NCBI GenBank assembly: GCA_037721555.1
Contig: JBBJOI010000002.1
Span: forward strand, 119,749 to 183,748
Source: Gaiellasilicea sp037721555
GTDB taxonomy: Bacteria; Actinomycetota; Thermoleophilia; Gaiellales; Gaiellaceae
Direction of reading: 5' to 3'
DNA length: 64,000 nt
The notes beneath the pieces are model-generated. The model did no database searches, was not told the DNA's origin, and saw only the letters and a list, made by a program, of their open reading frames with translations. A program made the position numbers and the translations under genes. Below are positions 35,608 through 44,043 of this stretch, piece by piece. Position 1 is the first letter of the stretch; the number at the start of each line of letters is the position of its first letter.

Positions 35608-36320
35608 CCTTCTCGCCCTCGGGTGGGCTTGAGCCCCGCTGGCGGCGGCACGGGTACCGCGATGTGCCGCTCGAGCAGGTCGAGCACCGGCTCGGGATCC
35701 CGCGTCTGCATTGCTGCGAGGAGCAGGCGGTGATCCTCGGCCATCTGCTGGAGGCTCGAGCTGCGCCCGTAGCGGTAGAAGTAGGCCCGGATCCTGGGCC
35801 AGATGCTGCGCCAGATCTGCAGCGTGTGCGTCTGGCCGGAGGCCGAGATGACGACGTCGTGGAAGCGCAGGTCGGCTTCCACCGACTTCGTGAGGTCGGC
35901 GGCCGCAGCCGCCTGCTCCATCAGCCACACCTGCTTCGCAAGCTCGCCGAAGTCGTCCTCGGTCATCAGCCCGAGTGCCTTGGCGAAGCTATAGCGCTCG
36001 ACTGTGAGCCTGATCGGGATCAAGACCTCCTGCACTTCTTCGTCCGAGACGCCGAGGACGACTGCGCCGCGATAGGGGAGAGAGACGACGAGCCCCTCGT
36101 TCTCGAGCTGGCGCAGCGCTTCCCGCACGGGGCCGCGGCTCGTCCCGAGCTCGCTCGCGAGCACCGTCTCGACGAGGCGCTCGCCCGGCTCGTAGTGGCC
36201 GGCGATGATGGCGGTGCGGAGGAGCTCGACGATCTGCTGGCCGCGCGGCCCGGCCTTCGTCCCGGCACCGAGGTGAGCGAGCTCGGGGCCTGGAATCGTC
36301 GGTGGCGGTTGCGGGGTCAT
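35604..36320 (-). CDS. GntR-family regulator (FCD subgroup) of the peptide-uptake regulon
   Basis: A 238-residue protein with winged helix at about residues 27-95 (IVELLRTAIIAGHYEPGERLVETVLASELGTSRGPVREALRQLE in parts) and an FCD domain with RFHDVVISASG, whose His and Asp usually hold a metal. It is first in the minus operon and divergent from the plus operon at 36380, 59 bases away. The gap holds two related 8-mers, TCGACAAT and TTGACAAT, spaced 18 bp. The same pair with the same spacing recurs at 49898-49923 in the other divergent regulon, so this protein may control both. The ligand is unknown. Confidence 0.91.
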   Translation of the reverse strand: MTPQPPPTIPGPELAHLGAGTKAGPRGQQIVELLRTAIIAGHYEPGERLVETVLASELGTSRGPVREALRQLENEGLVVSLPYRGAVVLGVSDEEVQEVLIPIRLTVERYSFAKALGLMTEDDFGELAKQVWLMEQAAAAADLTKSVEADLRFHDVVISASGQTHTLQIWRSIWPRIRAYFYRYGRSSSLQQMAEDHRLLLAAMQTRDPEPVLDLLERHIAVPVPPPAGLKPTRGREG

Positions 36321-36321
36321 G

Positions 36322-36347
36322 TCGACAATCTCAGAATGGTTGACAAT
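36322..36347. promoter_or_regulatory. Candidate GntR operator pair, 18-bp spacing
   Basis: TCGACAAT (36322-36329) and TTGACAAT (36340-36347) are direct repeats whose starts are 18 bp apart, between the GntR start codon and the 36380 gene. The second copy extends to the near-palindrome ATGGTTGACAAT. The same two 8-mers at the same spacing, in the other order, occur at 49898-49923. Confidence 0.6.
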
Positions 36348-36369
36348 CCGCGAGCACGCGGCGTAGTCT
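36340..36369 (+). promoter_or_regulatory. Candidate promoter of the 36380 operon with very short leader
   Basis: TTGACA (36340-36345), 18 bases, TAGTCT (36364-36369). A transcript from here would begin only a few bases before GTG 36380, so the mRNA would be leaderless or nearly so; no ribosome-binding site is visible upstream of that GTG. The -35 hexamer is inside the operator repeat, which would give direct repression. Confidence 0.4.
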
Positions 36370-36379
36370 AACGGCGTCG

Positions 36380-37537
36380 GTGCGAATCACCAAAATCGAT
36401 ACAACCATCGTCAGGACGCCGATGCGGGAGCCCCTCGTCTGGCCTGGAGGGACGCGGCTGTCGGCGTCGGGGTTGATCGTCCAGATCCACACTGACGAGG
36501 GAATCGTAGGGATTGGGGAGGCGCCCGGTCCGACGCTGCCGACGATTCGGACGATCATCGACGCCGAGCTCCAGCAGTTCCTCGTCGGGCAGGATCCGTT
36601 GCGCGTCGAGTGGCTCGTGCACCGGATGGAGGAGTTCTCGCGCAACTGGAGCGCGATCAGCGCCTACGCGATCGCGGGCATCGAGATCGCGCTGCTCGAC
36701 CTGAAGGGGAAGGCGCTCGCCGTTCCTGTCGCGGAGCTGCTCGGTGGCTTCTGCCGCGATCGGGTCCCGGTCGTCGGCTACCTCTTCATCGACGAGCCGG
36801 AGGCCAACGCCCGCAAGGCGGGCGCGTTCGTGGATGCGGGCTACACCGAGCTCAAGCTGAAGGTCGGCCGGAACTTCGAGCAGGATCACGACACGATCGC
36901 GGCGATCCGGGATCGGGTCGGGACCGAGATCAAGATCCGAATCGACGCGAACATGATCTGGAGCGTGCCGGCGGCGATCAAGTGGATCAACGGCCTGGAG
37001 CGCTTCGACCTTCAGTACGTGGAGCAGCCGGTGCCGGATTTCGACGTTCAGGGCCTGGCGCAAGTGCGGCGCGCCGTCTCGGTTCCGATCGCCGCGGACG
37101 AGGCCTGCACCGACGTGCGGTCGGCGCTCGAGCTGATCAAGGCCGACGCCTGCGACGTCCTCGTCGTCTACCCGTCCGAGGCCGGAGGGCTGCGGCGTGC
37201 CCATCAGATCGGTGCCCTCGCCGACGCAGCCGGCAAGTGGTGCACGATCGGCAGCTGGGCCGAGCTGGGCGTTGCCACTATAGGCAACGCACATGTGGTC
37301 GCGTCCTCGTCGAACTTCCCGTTTGCGAGCGACACGCACTACCCGCTTCAGGAGTTCGACGTGCTCGCGGAGCCGCTCGAGCTGAGCGACGGCTTGATCG
37401 AGGTGCCCCGAGCGCCCGGTCTCGGCGTGGAGCTCGACGCCGAGGCGGTGCAGCGGCTCGCCAACTTTGACGTTCGAGAATCCGTCTTCTATGACGACAT
37501 CCAAGGTGAGGCACCAAGGGTCGGTCAGATCCTCTGA
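36380..37537 (+). CDS. Enolase-superfamily enzyme (mandelate racemase / muconate lactonizing group)
   Basis: A 385-residue protein with the capping domain (MRITKIDTTIV; GIGEAPGPTLP) and barrel motifs: ELKLKVG (KxK acid/base), IRIDANMIW, YVEQPV and IAADEAC for the three metal ligands, and TIGSWAELGV near the end. At the position where epimerases and cycloisomerases have the second catalytic Lys it reads VVYPSEAGG, so it is probably not a standard dipeptide epimerase or N-succinylamino-acid racemase. GTG 36380 is first in the plus operon with the peptide-binding protein. A dehydratase or racemase acting on an amino- or hydroxy-acid derivative is plausible. Confidence 0.88.
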   Translation: MRITKIDTTIVRTPMREPLVWPGGTRLSASGLIVQIHTDEGIVGIGEAPGPTLPTIRTIIDAELQQFLVGQDPLRVEWLVHRMEEFSRNWSAISAYAIAGIEIALLDLKGKALAVPVAELLGGFCRDRVPVVGYLFIDEPEANARKAGAFVDAGYTELKLKVGRNFEQDHDTIAAIRDRVGTEIKIRIDANMIWSVPAAIKWINGLERFDLQYVEQPVPDFDVQGLAQVRRAVSVPIAADEACTDVRSALELIKADACDVLVVYPSEAGGLRRAHQIGALADAAGKWCTIGSWAELGVATIGNAHVVASSSNFPFASDTHYPLQEFDVLAEPLELSDGLIEVPRAPGLGVELDAEAVQRLANFDVRESVFYDDIQGEAPRVGQIL

Positions 37538-37568
37538 CGACCGCGAGGGAGAGAGGGAGGCAGACGCT

Positions 37569-39242
37569 GTGTCAGATAAGCCTGTGTCGGACAATCCGGA
37601 CCACGAGAACCGAGGACTCGTGAATTCCGTGCCTGAGCCGCCGGCTGAGGGCGATCTCAACCGTCGCGACCTGCTTAAGAAGGCCGGTCAGGTCGGGGCA
37701 GGGGTGCTTGCGGTGGGAGCGCTCGGCGGAACCGCGAAGGCAGCACCGAGGCGGATCGGCCAGAAGCGGCCGGCGCGCGGCGGCAAGGTGACCTGGGCGC
37801 TCGAGCAGGATCCGGTTCACATCGCGCCCTTCGGCGCCATCCTGACCTCGAACCACTGGGGCAAGGCGCCGATGTACGAGTCGCTGCTCGAGTGGGACTC
37901 GAAGCTGAACGAGCGGGCGGCGCTCGCCGTCAGCTGGAAGGTCGTCGACAACAAGACGATCGACTTCTTCCTGCGCAAGGGCGTCAAGTTTCACAACGGC
38001 AAGGAGCTCACGGCCGCCGACGTCAAGTACTCCGTCGAGCAGATGCTGAACCCGCCCCTGCCCGGGAGCATCTCCACTGTCGGCCAGGTACCGGCCATCG
38101 AGGGAGTCTCGGTCCGCGGCAAGTACACTGCGCGTCTGCGGCTCAAGGCGCCGGATGCACGCATCTACGGCTTCCTGGCCTGGAACCGCTACTCGCCCAT
38201 CGTCCCGCAGGGCATGTACCAGCAGGTCAACGCAGGTCGCGAGGGCATCGGCACCGGGCCGTTCCGGCTCGTCGACTTCACGCCGAACGACAAGGTCGAG
38301 TACGTCCGGAACCAGAACTACTGGAAGCAGGGGCTTCCGTACCTGGACGCGCTGACGTTGAAGACGCTCCCCGACGAGCAGGCCCGCGTCGCGGCCCTGC
38401 GCGCTCGGGCGGTCGACGGCGCGACGCTCTCGGCGGACAGTGCGAAAGCACTCGCCGGAGATCGCAACCTGAAGGTCCTGAAGGGCCTGACGGCGGCGTT
38501 CCGGGAGCTGCAGTTCACGCTCAAGGAGGGCGAGGACAAGCCGTGGCACGACGTCCGGGTGCGGCAGGCCGTCAACCACGCGATCAACCGGCAGGAGATC
38601 ATCGACAAGGTCTACAGCGGTAATGGCGAGTACAGCGGCCACGTTCCTCCGGGTTACGGCCCTTGGCCGCTCAGCCGGGCCGAGCTGCGGAACAAGTACG
38701 AGAAGTTCGACCTGCCGAAGGCACGCGCGCTGATGAAGGCGGCGGGCCAGCAGCGAGGATTCTCGGTCACGCTGACCACCTTCTCGACGCCACTCGACTT
38801 CGGGCAGGTCGCCGCGGTGATCAAGCAGCAGTTGCAGAAGATCAACATCAACGTCAACATCGTCGCGCAGGAGCCGGGCACCTTCGCGGCTGCGAACGGA
38901 CGTGGCGCTTTCGAGTGGGATCTGACCGCTCGCGGCATGCGCGGCGACGTCGACGGCTACCTGGCCGAGTTCAACCCGAGCGCCGCGATCTACCGCATCT
39001 GGTACCCGAAGTACCGGAACGTGAAGGTCTGGCGCGCCATCGGCAACGGGCGGATCACGCTCGACCAGAAGAAGCGGCTGCCGCTCTACAAGGACGCTCA
39101 GCAGCGGCTCCTCACGGATCTCGTTCAGGTGCCGCTCGTCGCGGTGACGAAGTTCCAGGTCGTCAACCGGCGGATCAACAACATGTACGTCGCCTTCACC
39201 GACTTCAACACGGGCCTGCACACGTCCGTGTACGTGAAGTAG
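37569..39242 (+). CDS. Peptide ABC transporter substrate-binding protein (SBP_bac_5), Tat-exported
   Basis: The 557-residue family 5 binding protein has an unusually long polar N-terminus (about 40 residues), then NRRDLLKKAG followed by a GAGVLAVGALGG hydrophobic core. This is a clear twin-arginine signal. The mature part shows the family's ALEQDPVHIAPF opening, FHNGKELTAADVKYSVE, GTGPFRLVDF, VRQAVNHAINRQEI and PGYGPWPL. It captures an oligopeptide-type ligand outside the cell for the permeases downstream. GTG 37569 follows an AGGGAGG site and was preferred to upstream codons inside the enolase gene. A strong hairpin follows the stop (39266-39298). Confidence 0.92.
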   Translation: MSDKPVSDNPDHENRGLVNSVPEPPAEGDLNRRDLLKKAGQVGAGVLAVGALGGTAKAAPRRIGQKRPARGGKVTWALEQDPVHIAPFGAILTSNHWGKAPMYESLLEWDSKLNERAALAVSWKVVDNKTIDFFLRKGVKFHNGKELTAADVKYSVEQMLNPPLPGSISTVGQVPAIEGVSVRGKYTARLRLKAPDARIYGFLAWNRYSPIVPQGMYQQVNAGREGIGTGPFRLVDFTPNDKVEYVRNQNYWKQGLPYLDALTLKTLPDEQARVAALRARAVDGATLSADSAKALAGDRNLKVLKGLTAAFRELQFTLKEGEDKPWHDVRVRQAVNHAINRQEIIDKVYSGNGEYSGHVPPGYGPWPLSRAELRNKYEKFDLPKARALMKAAGQQRGFSVTLTTFSTPLDFGQVAAVIKQQLQKININVNIVAQEPGTFAAANGRGAFEWDLTARGMRGDVDGYLAEFNPSAAIYRIWYPKYRNVKVWRAIGNGRITLDQKKRLPLYKDAQQRLLTDLVQVPLVAVTKFQVVNRRINNMYVAFTDFNTGLHTSVYVK

Positions 39243-39265
39243 GTAAGAGCTCTGAGTCCCCCCCG

Positions 39266-39298
39266 GGAGGGAGCGCCCCTGTGGAGGGCGCTCCCTCC
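39266..39298 (+). terminator. Perfect 13-bp hairpin between binding-protein and permease genes
   Basis: GGAGGGAGCGCCC and its exact complement GGGCGCTCCCTCC enclose a 7-base loop, 23 bases after the binding-protein stop. No T-run follows, so it is better read as an mRNA stabiliser or partial terminator that leaves binding-protein message in excess over permeases. Confidence 0.75.
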
Positions 39299-39336
39299 GA
39301 CGTCGCGCCGAAGGCGGTCGGAGGAACGGTGAACGC

Positions 39337-40287
39337 GTGATCGGGTACATCGCCAAGAGGTCGCTGCTGGTCATCCCGACGCTGTTCGGGATCTCCGTGG
39401 TGATCTTCGCGATGGTGCGGCTGCTGCCGGGCGACGTGATCGACATCCTCTTTGGCGGCGACGTCACCGCCGACGAGGAGGTCAAGCAGCGCGCCCGCGA
39501 GCAGCTGGGGTTGACCGGCTCCTATCCGGAGCAGTACTGGCGCTGGATCTCGCGCGCGTTCCAGGGCGACTTCGGCGACTCCCTCAGGAACACCGAGCCT
39601 GTGTCGGCGATCCTGCGCGACTCGCTCCCGATCACCCTCGAGCTCATCTTCCTCGCGCTCCTGATCGCCGTCGTCGTCGGGATCCCGCTCGGCGTCATTT
39701 CCGCGACGCGTCGCGACGGCACGCGCGACTACGCGGCCCGCGTCGGCGGTCTCGTGGGCGTCAGCATCCCGAGCTTCTGGCTCGCCACCCTGCTGCTCCT
39801 CTTCACCTCACGCGTCTTCGGTTGGGTGCCGTCGCTCTCGTACGTCTCACCTTTCGACGACCTCGGCGCCAACCTCGCCCAGTTCATCTTGCCGGCGCTC
39901 TCGATCTCCGTCTTCACGATGGCGATCGTGATGCGAATGGTGCGCGCGACGATGCTCGAGGTGCTCGGGCAGGACTACGTCCGCACAGCCCGTGCCAAGG
40001 GCGTGTCGCGGTCGAAGGTCGTCTACCGGCACGCGCTTCGCAATGCGCTCATACCGGTGGTCACCGTCGTCGGCTTCGAGGTTGGCGTGCTCATGAGCGG
40101 GGCCGCGATCGTCGAGATCGTCTTCGGGATCCCCGGGGTCGGCTACACGCTCCTGCAGGCGATCGCCAACCGCGACTACCCCGTGATTCAGGCGACGACG
40201 CTCCTCCTCGCCGTCACCTTTATTGTCTTCAACCTGATCGTCGACCTCCTCTACGGCGTCCTCGACCCGAGGATCACGCAGGGATGA
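39337..40287 (+). CDS. dppB: Peptide ABC transporter permease (DppB/OppB type)
   Basis: A 316-residue inner-membrane permease with about six helices. The N-terminal YIAKRSLLVIPTLFGISVVIFAMVRLLPGD in parts is the classic OppB start, and the coupling loop DYVRTARAKGVSRSKVVYRHALRNALIP fits the EAA motif. C-terminal GIPGVGYTLLQAI and a final LLYGVLDPRI complete it. Starts at GTG 39337 after the 94-base hairpin-containing gap, and overlaps dppC by ATGA. Confidence 0.94.
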   Translation: MIGYIAKRSLLVIPTLFGISVVIFAMVRLLPGDVIDILFGGDVTADEEVKQRAREQLGLTGSYPEQYWRWISRAFQGDFGDSLRNTEPVSAILRDSLPITLELIFLALLIAVVVGIPLGVISATRRDGTRDYAARVGGLVGVSIPSFWLATLLLLFTSRVFGWVPSLSYVSPFDDLGANLAQFILPALSISVFTMAIVMRMVRATMLEVLGQDYVRTARAKGVSRSKVVYRHALRNALIPVVTVVGFEVGVLMSGAAIVEIVFGIPGVGYTLLQAIANRDYPVIQATTLLLAVTFIVFNLIVDLLYGVLDPRITQG

Positions 40288-41228
40288 GTCCCGTGAGACG
40301 ACCCGTGCCCGAGCCGGTCCTCGCTGGGGAGGGCGGCGCGGCGGTAAGCGCCTGGGGAGCGATGCCGCGGCGAAGCCGCCTGGCCTTCCTCGGCAAGTGG
40401 CGCAACCCGATCGGACTGATCGGCGCCGGCATTCTCGTCTTCAACGTGCTCGTTGCCCTCTTCGGCGGCCTTGTGTGGCGCGTCGGCCCCGACGAGCAGT
40501 TCGCCGATCGGCTGCTGCCGCCGAGCTGGGACAATCCGCTCGGTACCGACGAGCTCGGGCGCGACACGCTGGCGCGGATCATCCACGGTGCTCAGGTCTC
40601 GCTCCAGGTCGGTGCCGTCGCCGTGGGGATCGCGCTCGTTGCGGGAACTCTGATCGGCCTCGTGGCGGGCTACTACAAGGGGATCGTCGACGCGCTGCTG
40701 ATGCGGGTCGTGGACATGATGTTCGCGCTGCCCGGCCTCGTGCTCGCGATCGTGATCGCCGGTTTGCTCGGGCCGACGCGGCGGAACGCGATGATCGCGA
40801 TTGGGATCGTGATCACGCCCGCGTTCGCGCGGGTCATCCGCGGCGCCGTCCTCGAGGTGATGGGGTACCCGTACATCGAGTCCTCGCGTGCGCTCGGCGC
40901 GTCGGGGCTACGCGTGATGGTGCGCCACCTCTTCCCGAACATCGTCGCGCCGCTGACCGTCCTCGTCACGGTCTACCTCTCGACCGCGATTCTCTCTGAA
41001 GCCGCCCTCAGCTTCCTCGGGCTCGGCACACAGCCGCCGGAGGCCTCGTGGGGCGGGATGCTGAACAGCGCTCGCGTGTACGTCGACATCTCACCGTGGC
41101 TCTCGATCTTCCCCGGGCTCGCGATCATGATCGTCGTGCTCGGCTTCAACTTCCTCGGCGACGGGCTGCGGGACATCCTCGACCCGCGCCTCGGGGCACA
41201 GGTCGGCGACGTGCCGCTGCGGAAATAG
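40284..41228 (+). CDS. dppC: Peptide ABC transporter permease (DppC/OppC type)
   Basis: A 314-residue permease: an N-terminal cytoplasmic tail with basic WRNP, first helix IGLIGAGILVFNVLVALFG, the NPLGTDELGRDTLARIIHGA signature of OppC proteins, an EAA loop (YIESSRALGASGLRVMVRHLFPNI in parts) and the end LGFNFLGDGLRDILDPRLG. ATG 40284 overlaps the dppB stop. With DppB it forms the translocation channel driven by the ATPases on the other strand. Confidence 0.94.
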   Translation: MSPVRRPVPEPVLAGEGGAAVSAWGAMPRRSRLAFLGKWRNPIGLIGAGILVFNVLVALFGGLVWRVGPDEQFADRLLPPSWDNPLGTDELGRDTLARIIHGAQVSLQVGAVAVGIALVAGTLIGLVAGYYKGIVDALLMRVVDMMFALPGLVLAIVIAGLLGPTRRNAMIAIGIVITPAFARVIRGAVLEVMGYPYIESSRALGASGLRVMVRHLFPNIVAPLTVLVTVYLSTAILSEAALSFLGLGTQPPEASWGGMLNSARVYVDISPWLSIFPGLAIMIVVLGFNFLGDGLRDILDPRLGAQVGDVPLRK

Positions 41229-41239
41229 GGACGGTCGCC

Positions 41240-42844
41240 GTGCTGGACGTCCTGATCAGAGACGGCTGGGTCGCCGACGGGACGGGCAGCCCGCCCTTCC
41301 TCGGCGACGTCGCGATCGAGGACGGCCGCGTCGTCGAGGTCGGACGCCTTGGCGAGTCGGCGACGGCGACGCGCGTGATCGACGCCGCGGGAAAGGTCGT
41401 CTGTCCCGGATTCGTCGACCCCCACAGCCACAGCGACTTCTCGATCCTCGCGAACCCGACAGCCGAGAGCACGATCCGGCAGGGCGTCACAACCGAGGTC
41501 GTCGGGAACTGCGGCTGGAGCTACGCGCCGGTGACGCCTGCCTCGGAGCCGTTCATGCGCGGGCGCCTGCACACCTTCGGCTACGACGGCCCGACGATTC
41601 CGTGGACGACGTTCGGCGATCACCTCGAGTTTCTCTCGGCGCAGGGCCATTCGCAGAACCTCGCCTGGTTCGTGGGCCACAACGCCGTCCGCCTGGCTGC
41701 GGGGGTGTCGGGACCTGAGCCGACGGAGGAGCAGCTGAAGCTGATGGACGGCTTCGTGCACGACGCGATGCAATCGGGCGCGCTCGGGATGTCGACGGGC
41801 CTCGAGTTCAACCCCGGTCGTGAGGCGACGACCGCTGAGCTGAAGCGGCTGAGCGCGGTCGTCGGCGAGTACGACGGCATCTACACGAGCCACATCCGCA
41901 ATCGCGACGCGGGCCTGCTGCCCGCGATCGACGAGTTTCTCGAGGTGGCCTGGGCGGGAGGTACGCGCGCCGAGATCTCGCATCTGAACGTTCGCCACAA
42001 CACGGGTGCGCCGGAGCGCGGCTGGGAGCGCGCGGTCGAGGCGATGGCGGCGAGCCGGGAGCGCGGACTCGACGTGCTCGCCGACACGACCCCATTTCGG
42101 GAGGGGCTCGGCCAGATGGCGGGGATTCTGCCGCCGTGGGTGGCGGCGGACGGCACCGACGCGGCGCTCGAGCGGCTGCGCGACCCCGCGCTCCGCGAGC
42201 GCTTGCGGACGGAGTGCGACCGCTACTGGCGGTTCATCCACAAGGGTGAGTGGGAGCGCGTCCGGTTGCAGGAGAGCGCCGCGTATCCGGAGCTCGGCGG
42301 GCTCGACTTCAGGGAGATCTCCGAGCGGCTCGGCAAAGGCCCTTGGGACTGCTACTTCGACATCCTCGCCGCGAGCGGTGAGGCCTACGAGAGCGTGCTC
42401 CAGATCGGCACGCTCTTCACGGACGAGCACCTCGCCGAGATGATCGGGCACCCGCTGTTCTGCCTCGGCGTGGACACCTTTACCGTCGACGTCGACGGCC
42501 CGCTCTCCAAGCTGATGCGCCACCCGCTTGGCTTTGCCGGTCACGTGCACTACCTCACCCACCACGTGCGGGAGCGCGGGACGCTGCGGCTCGAGGAGGC
42601 AATCCGCAAGATGACGAGCATGCCCGCGGCCCACTTCGGCCTCTGGGACCGCGGCCTGCTGCGGGCGGGATACAGCGCCGATGTTGTCGTGTTTGACTAC
42701 GGCGAGCTGGACGACGTCTCGACGACGGAGGCACCGCTCGCCTACGCGCGGGGGGTCGAGCACGTGTTCGTGAACGGCGAGACCGTGGTCGAGAACGGGT
42801 CGCACACGGGCGCGCGGTCGGGCCGGCACCTGCTGCGGCATTGA
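41240..42844 (+). CDS. N-acyl-D-amino-acid deacylase-like amidohydrolase, second copy
   Basis: A 534-residue D-aminoacylase-group protein: GFVDPHSHSDFS metal site (about residue 65), TTEVVGNCGWS with the Cys that bridges metal in D-aminoacylase, SHIRNRD, EISHLNVR and a late VDTFTVDVDGP in place of the usual SDG. It is longer than the 29643 copy and has an extra FIHKGEWERVRL insert. Start: GTG 41240, 11 bases after dppC; no upstream ATG fits. The stop overlaps the threonine aldolase start (TTGA). It likely removes an acyl or formyl group from an imported D-amino acid derivative. Confidence 0.88.
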   Translation: MLDVLIRDGWVADGTGSPPFLGDVAIEDGRVVEVGRLGESATATRVIDAAGKVVCPGFVDPHSHSDFSILANPTAESTIRQGVTTEVVGNCGWSYAPVTPASEPFMRGRLHTFGYDGPTIPWTTFGDHLEFLSAQGHSQNLAWFVGHNAVRLAAGVSGPEPTEEQLKLMDGFVHDAMQSGALGMSTGLEFNPGREATTAELKRLSAVVGEYDGIYTSHIRNRDAGLLPAIDEFLEVAWAGGTRAEISHLNVRHNTGAPERGWERAVEAMAASRERGLDVLADTTPFREGLGQMAGILPPWVAADGTDAALERLRDPALRERLRTECDRYWRFIHKGEWERVRLQESAAYPELGGLDFREISERLGKGPWDCYFDILAASGEAYESVLQIGTLFTDEHLAEMIGHPLFCLGVDTFTVDVDGPLSKLMRHPLGFAGHVHYLTHHVRERGTLRLEEAIRKMTSMPAAHFGLWDRGLLRAGYSADVVVFDYGELDDVSTTEAPLAYARGVEHVFVNGETVVENGSHTGARSGRHLLRH

Positions 42845-43863
42845 TCGACCTCCGCTCCGACCTCCATGCCCTCCCGACGGAGGAGATGTGGGAGGCGATG
42901 CGGTCGGCGGAGCTCGGCTGGGCGACCTACGGCGAGGATCCATCGGTCAACCGGCTGCAGGACACCGTCGCCGACCTGCTCGGGAAGGAGGCGGGCCTCT
43001 GGGTACCGACCTGCGGGATGGCGAACCTGGTCGCTCTGCTCACGATCGTTCCGCGTGGGGGCGTCGTCGTGCTCGAGGCCGCCTCGCACGTCCTCACCTC
43101 CGAGGCGATGGGGATCACCGAGATCGCCGGGCTCGAGCCTCGTTCGCTGTGGGCGCCCGACGGCCGGCTCGACCCGGGCGAGACCGAGGAGCTGATCGCG
43201 GAATCGGGTGCCTCCCTGTTGGTGCTCGAGAACACGCACACGCGCGCTGGCGGCACAGTGCTGACGTCAGAGCTGACTTCGGCGCTCGCAGCCGCCGCGC
43301 ACCGCCACGGAACGTATGTCCACCTCGACGGTGCCCGCCTCGTCAACGCCGCGGTTGCGCTGGGCGTGCCGCTGCGCGAGCTGGCCGCACCCGCGAACAC
43401 GGTCGCGTTCAGCCTGAACAAGGAGCTGTGCGCACCAATGGGCGCGATCCTTGCGGGCCGGGCGCAGGTGATCGAGCTCGCTCGCCGGACGCTCCGGCGG
43501 CTCGGTGGTGCCTCGGTCCACAAGGCGGGGATCCCGGCGGCCGCGGCCCTCGTCGCGCTCGACACGCTGGTCGACCGGATCGCCCACGATCACCGGCGCG
43601 CGCGCGAGCTCGCGCGGCTCTTGGCCGAGATCCCGGGCTTACGGCTCGATCCGGAGCGCGTCGAGACGAACATCGTGCTGGTCGACGTGGGGGAGACGGG
43701 ACTGTCGCCGGAGGAGCTGCTGCCGCTCCTCGCCGACGCTGGCGTGCGCGTGCTGGAGCGGGACACGAGCCGCGTCCGCTTCGTCACCCACCGGCTGATC
43801 GGCGACTCCGAGGTCGTCCGCGCAGCCGAGATCGTGGCGGCGGTGCTTGCGAAGAGCGCGTAG
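42841..43863 (+). CDS. Low-specificity threonine aldolase-like PLP enzyme
   Basis: A 340-residue fold-type I lyase of the beta-eliminating-lyase family: DLRSDLHALP opening, WATYGEDPSVNRLQ (cofactor contact), ENTHTRAGG, HLDGARLVNAAVALG with the PLP Asp-Arg pair, and SLNKELCAPMGA with the Schiff-base Lys. It cleaves beta-hydroxy-alpha-amino acids to glycine plus aldehyde; D- or L-specificity cannot be read. It begins at TTG 42841, overlapping the deacylase TGA. It is the last gene of the plus operon and is followed by a palindromic element that may also terminate transcription. Confidence 0.9.
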   Translation: MIDLRSDLHALPTEEMWEAMRSAELGWATYGEDPSVNRLQDTVADLLGKEAGLWVPTCGMANLVALLTIVPRGGVVVLEAASHVLTSEAMGITEIAGLEPRSLWAPDGRLDPGETEELIAESGASLLVLENTHTRAGGTVLTSELTSALAAAAHRHGTYVHLDGARLVNAAVALGVPLRELAAPANTVAFSLNKELCAPMGAILAGRAQVIELARRTLRRLGGASVHKAGIPAAAALVALDTLVDRIAHDHRRARELARLLAEIPGLRLDPERVETNIVLVDVGETGLSPEELLPLLADAGVRVLERDTSRVRFVTHRLIGDSEVVRAAEIVAAVLAKSA

Positions 43864-43874
43864 GCGCCCGACGC

Positions 43875-44043
43875 CTAGAGGCTTGATGTGAAACTCACGC
43901 ACGCACGGCTGGTGTGCCAGACACGGCGCGGTTTCGCCGGCTCGGGCTTGCCCGTAGTGCCGCTACGCGCCGCGCCCGACCCGGCGAAAACGCTTGGTCT
44001 GGCCCGTCCCCGCACATACGCGAGTTTCACATCAAGCCTCTAG
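43875..44043. mobile_element. MITE-like 169-bp palindromic element with perfect 22-bp terminal inverted repeats
   Basis: CTAGAGGCTTGATGTG plus AAACTC at 43875-43896 is repeated exactly in inverse at 44022-44043. Inside, the arms keep pairing imperfectly: a TGCCAGAC/GTCTGGC block and CGCCGG.TCGGGC blocks face each other around a small central hairpin (CGTAG/CTACG). It carries no gene and lies between two convergent genes; its right end includes the stop codon of the minus-strand membrane protein. The form fits a non-autonomous inverted-repeat transposon remnant, and the structure could also act as a two-way terminator. The family is different from the 5130-5293 palindrome. Confidence 0.8.
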
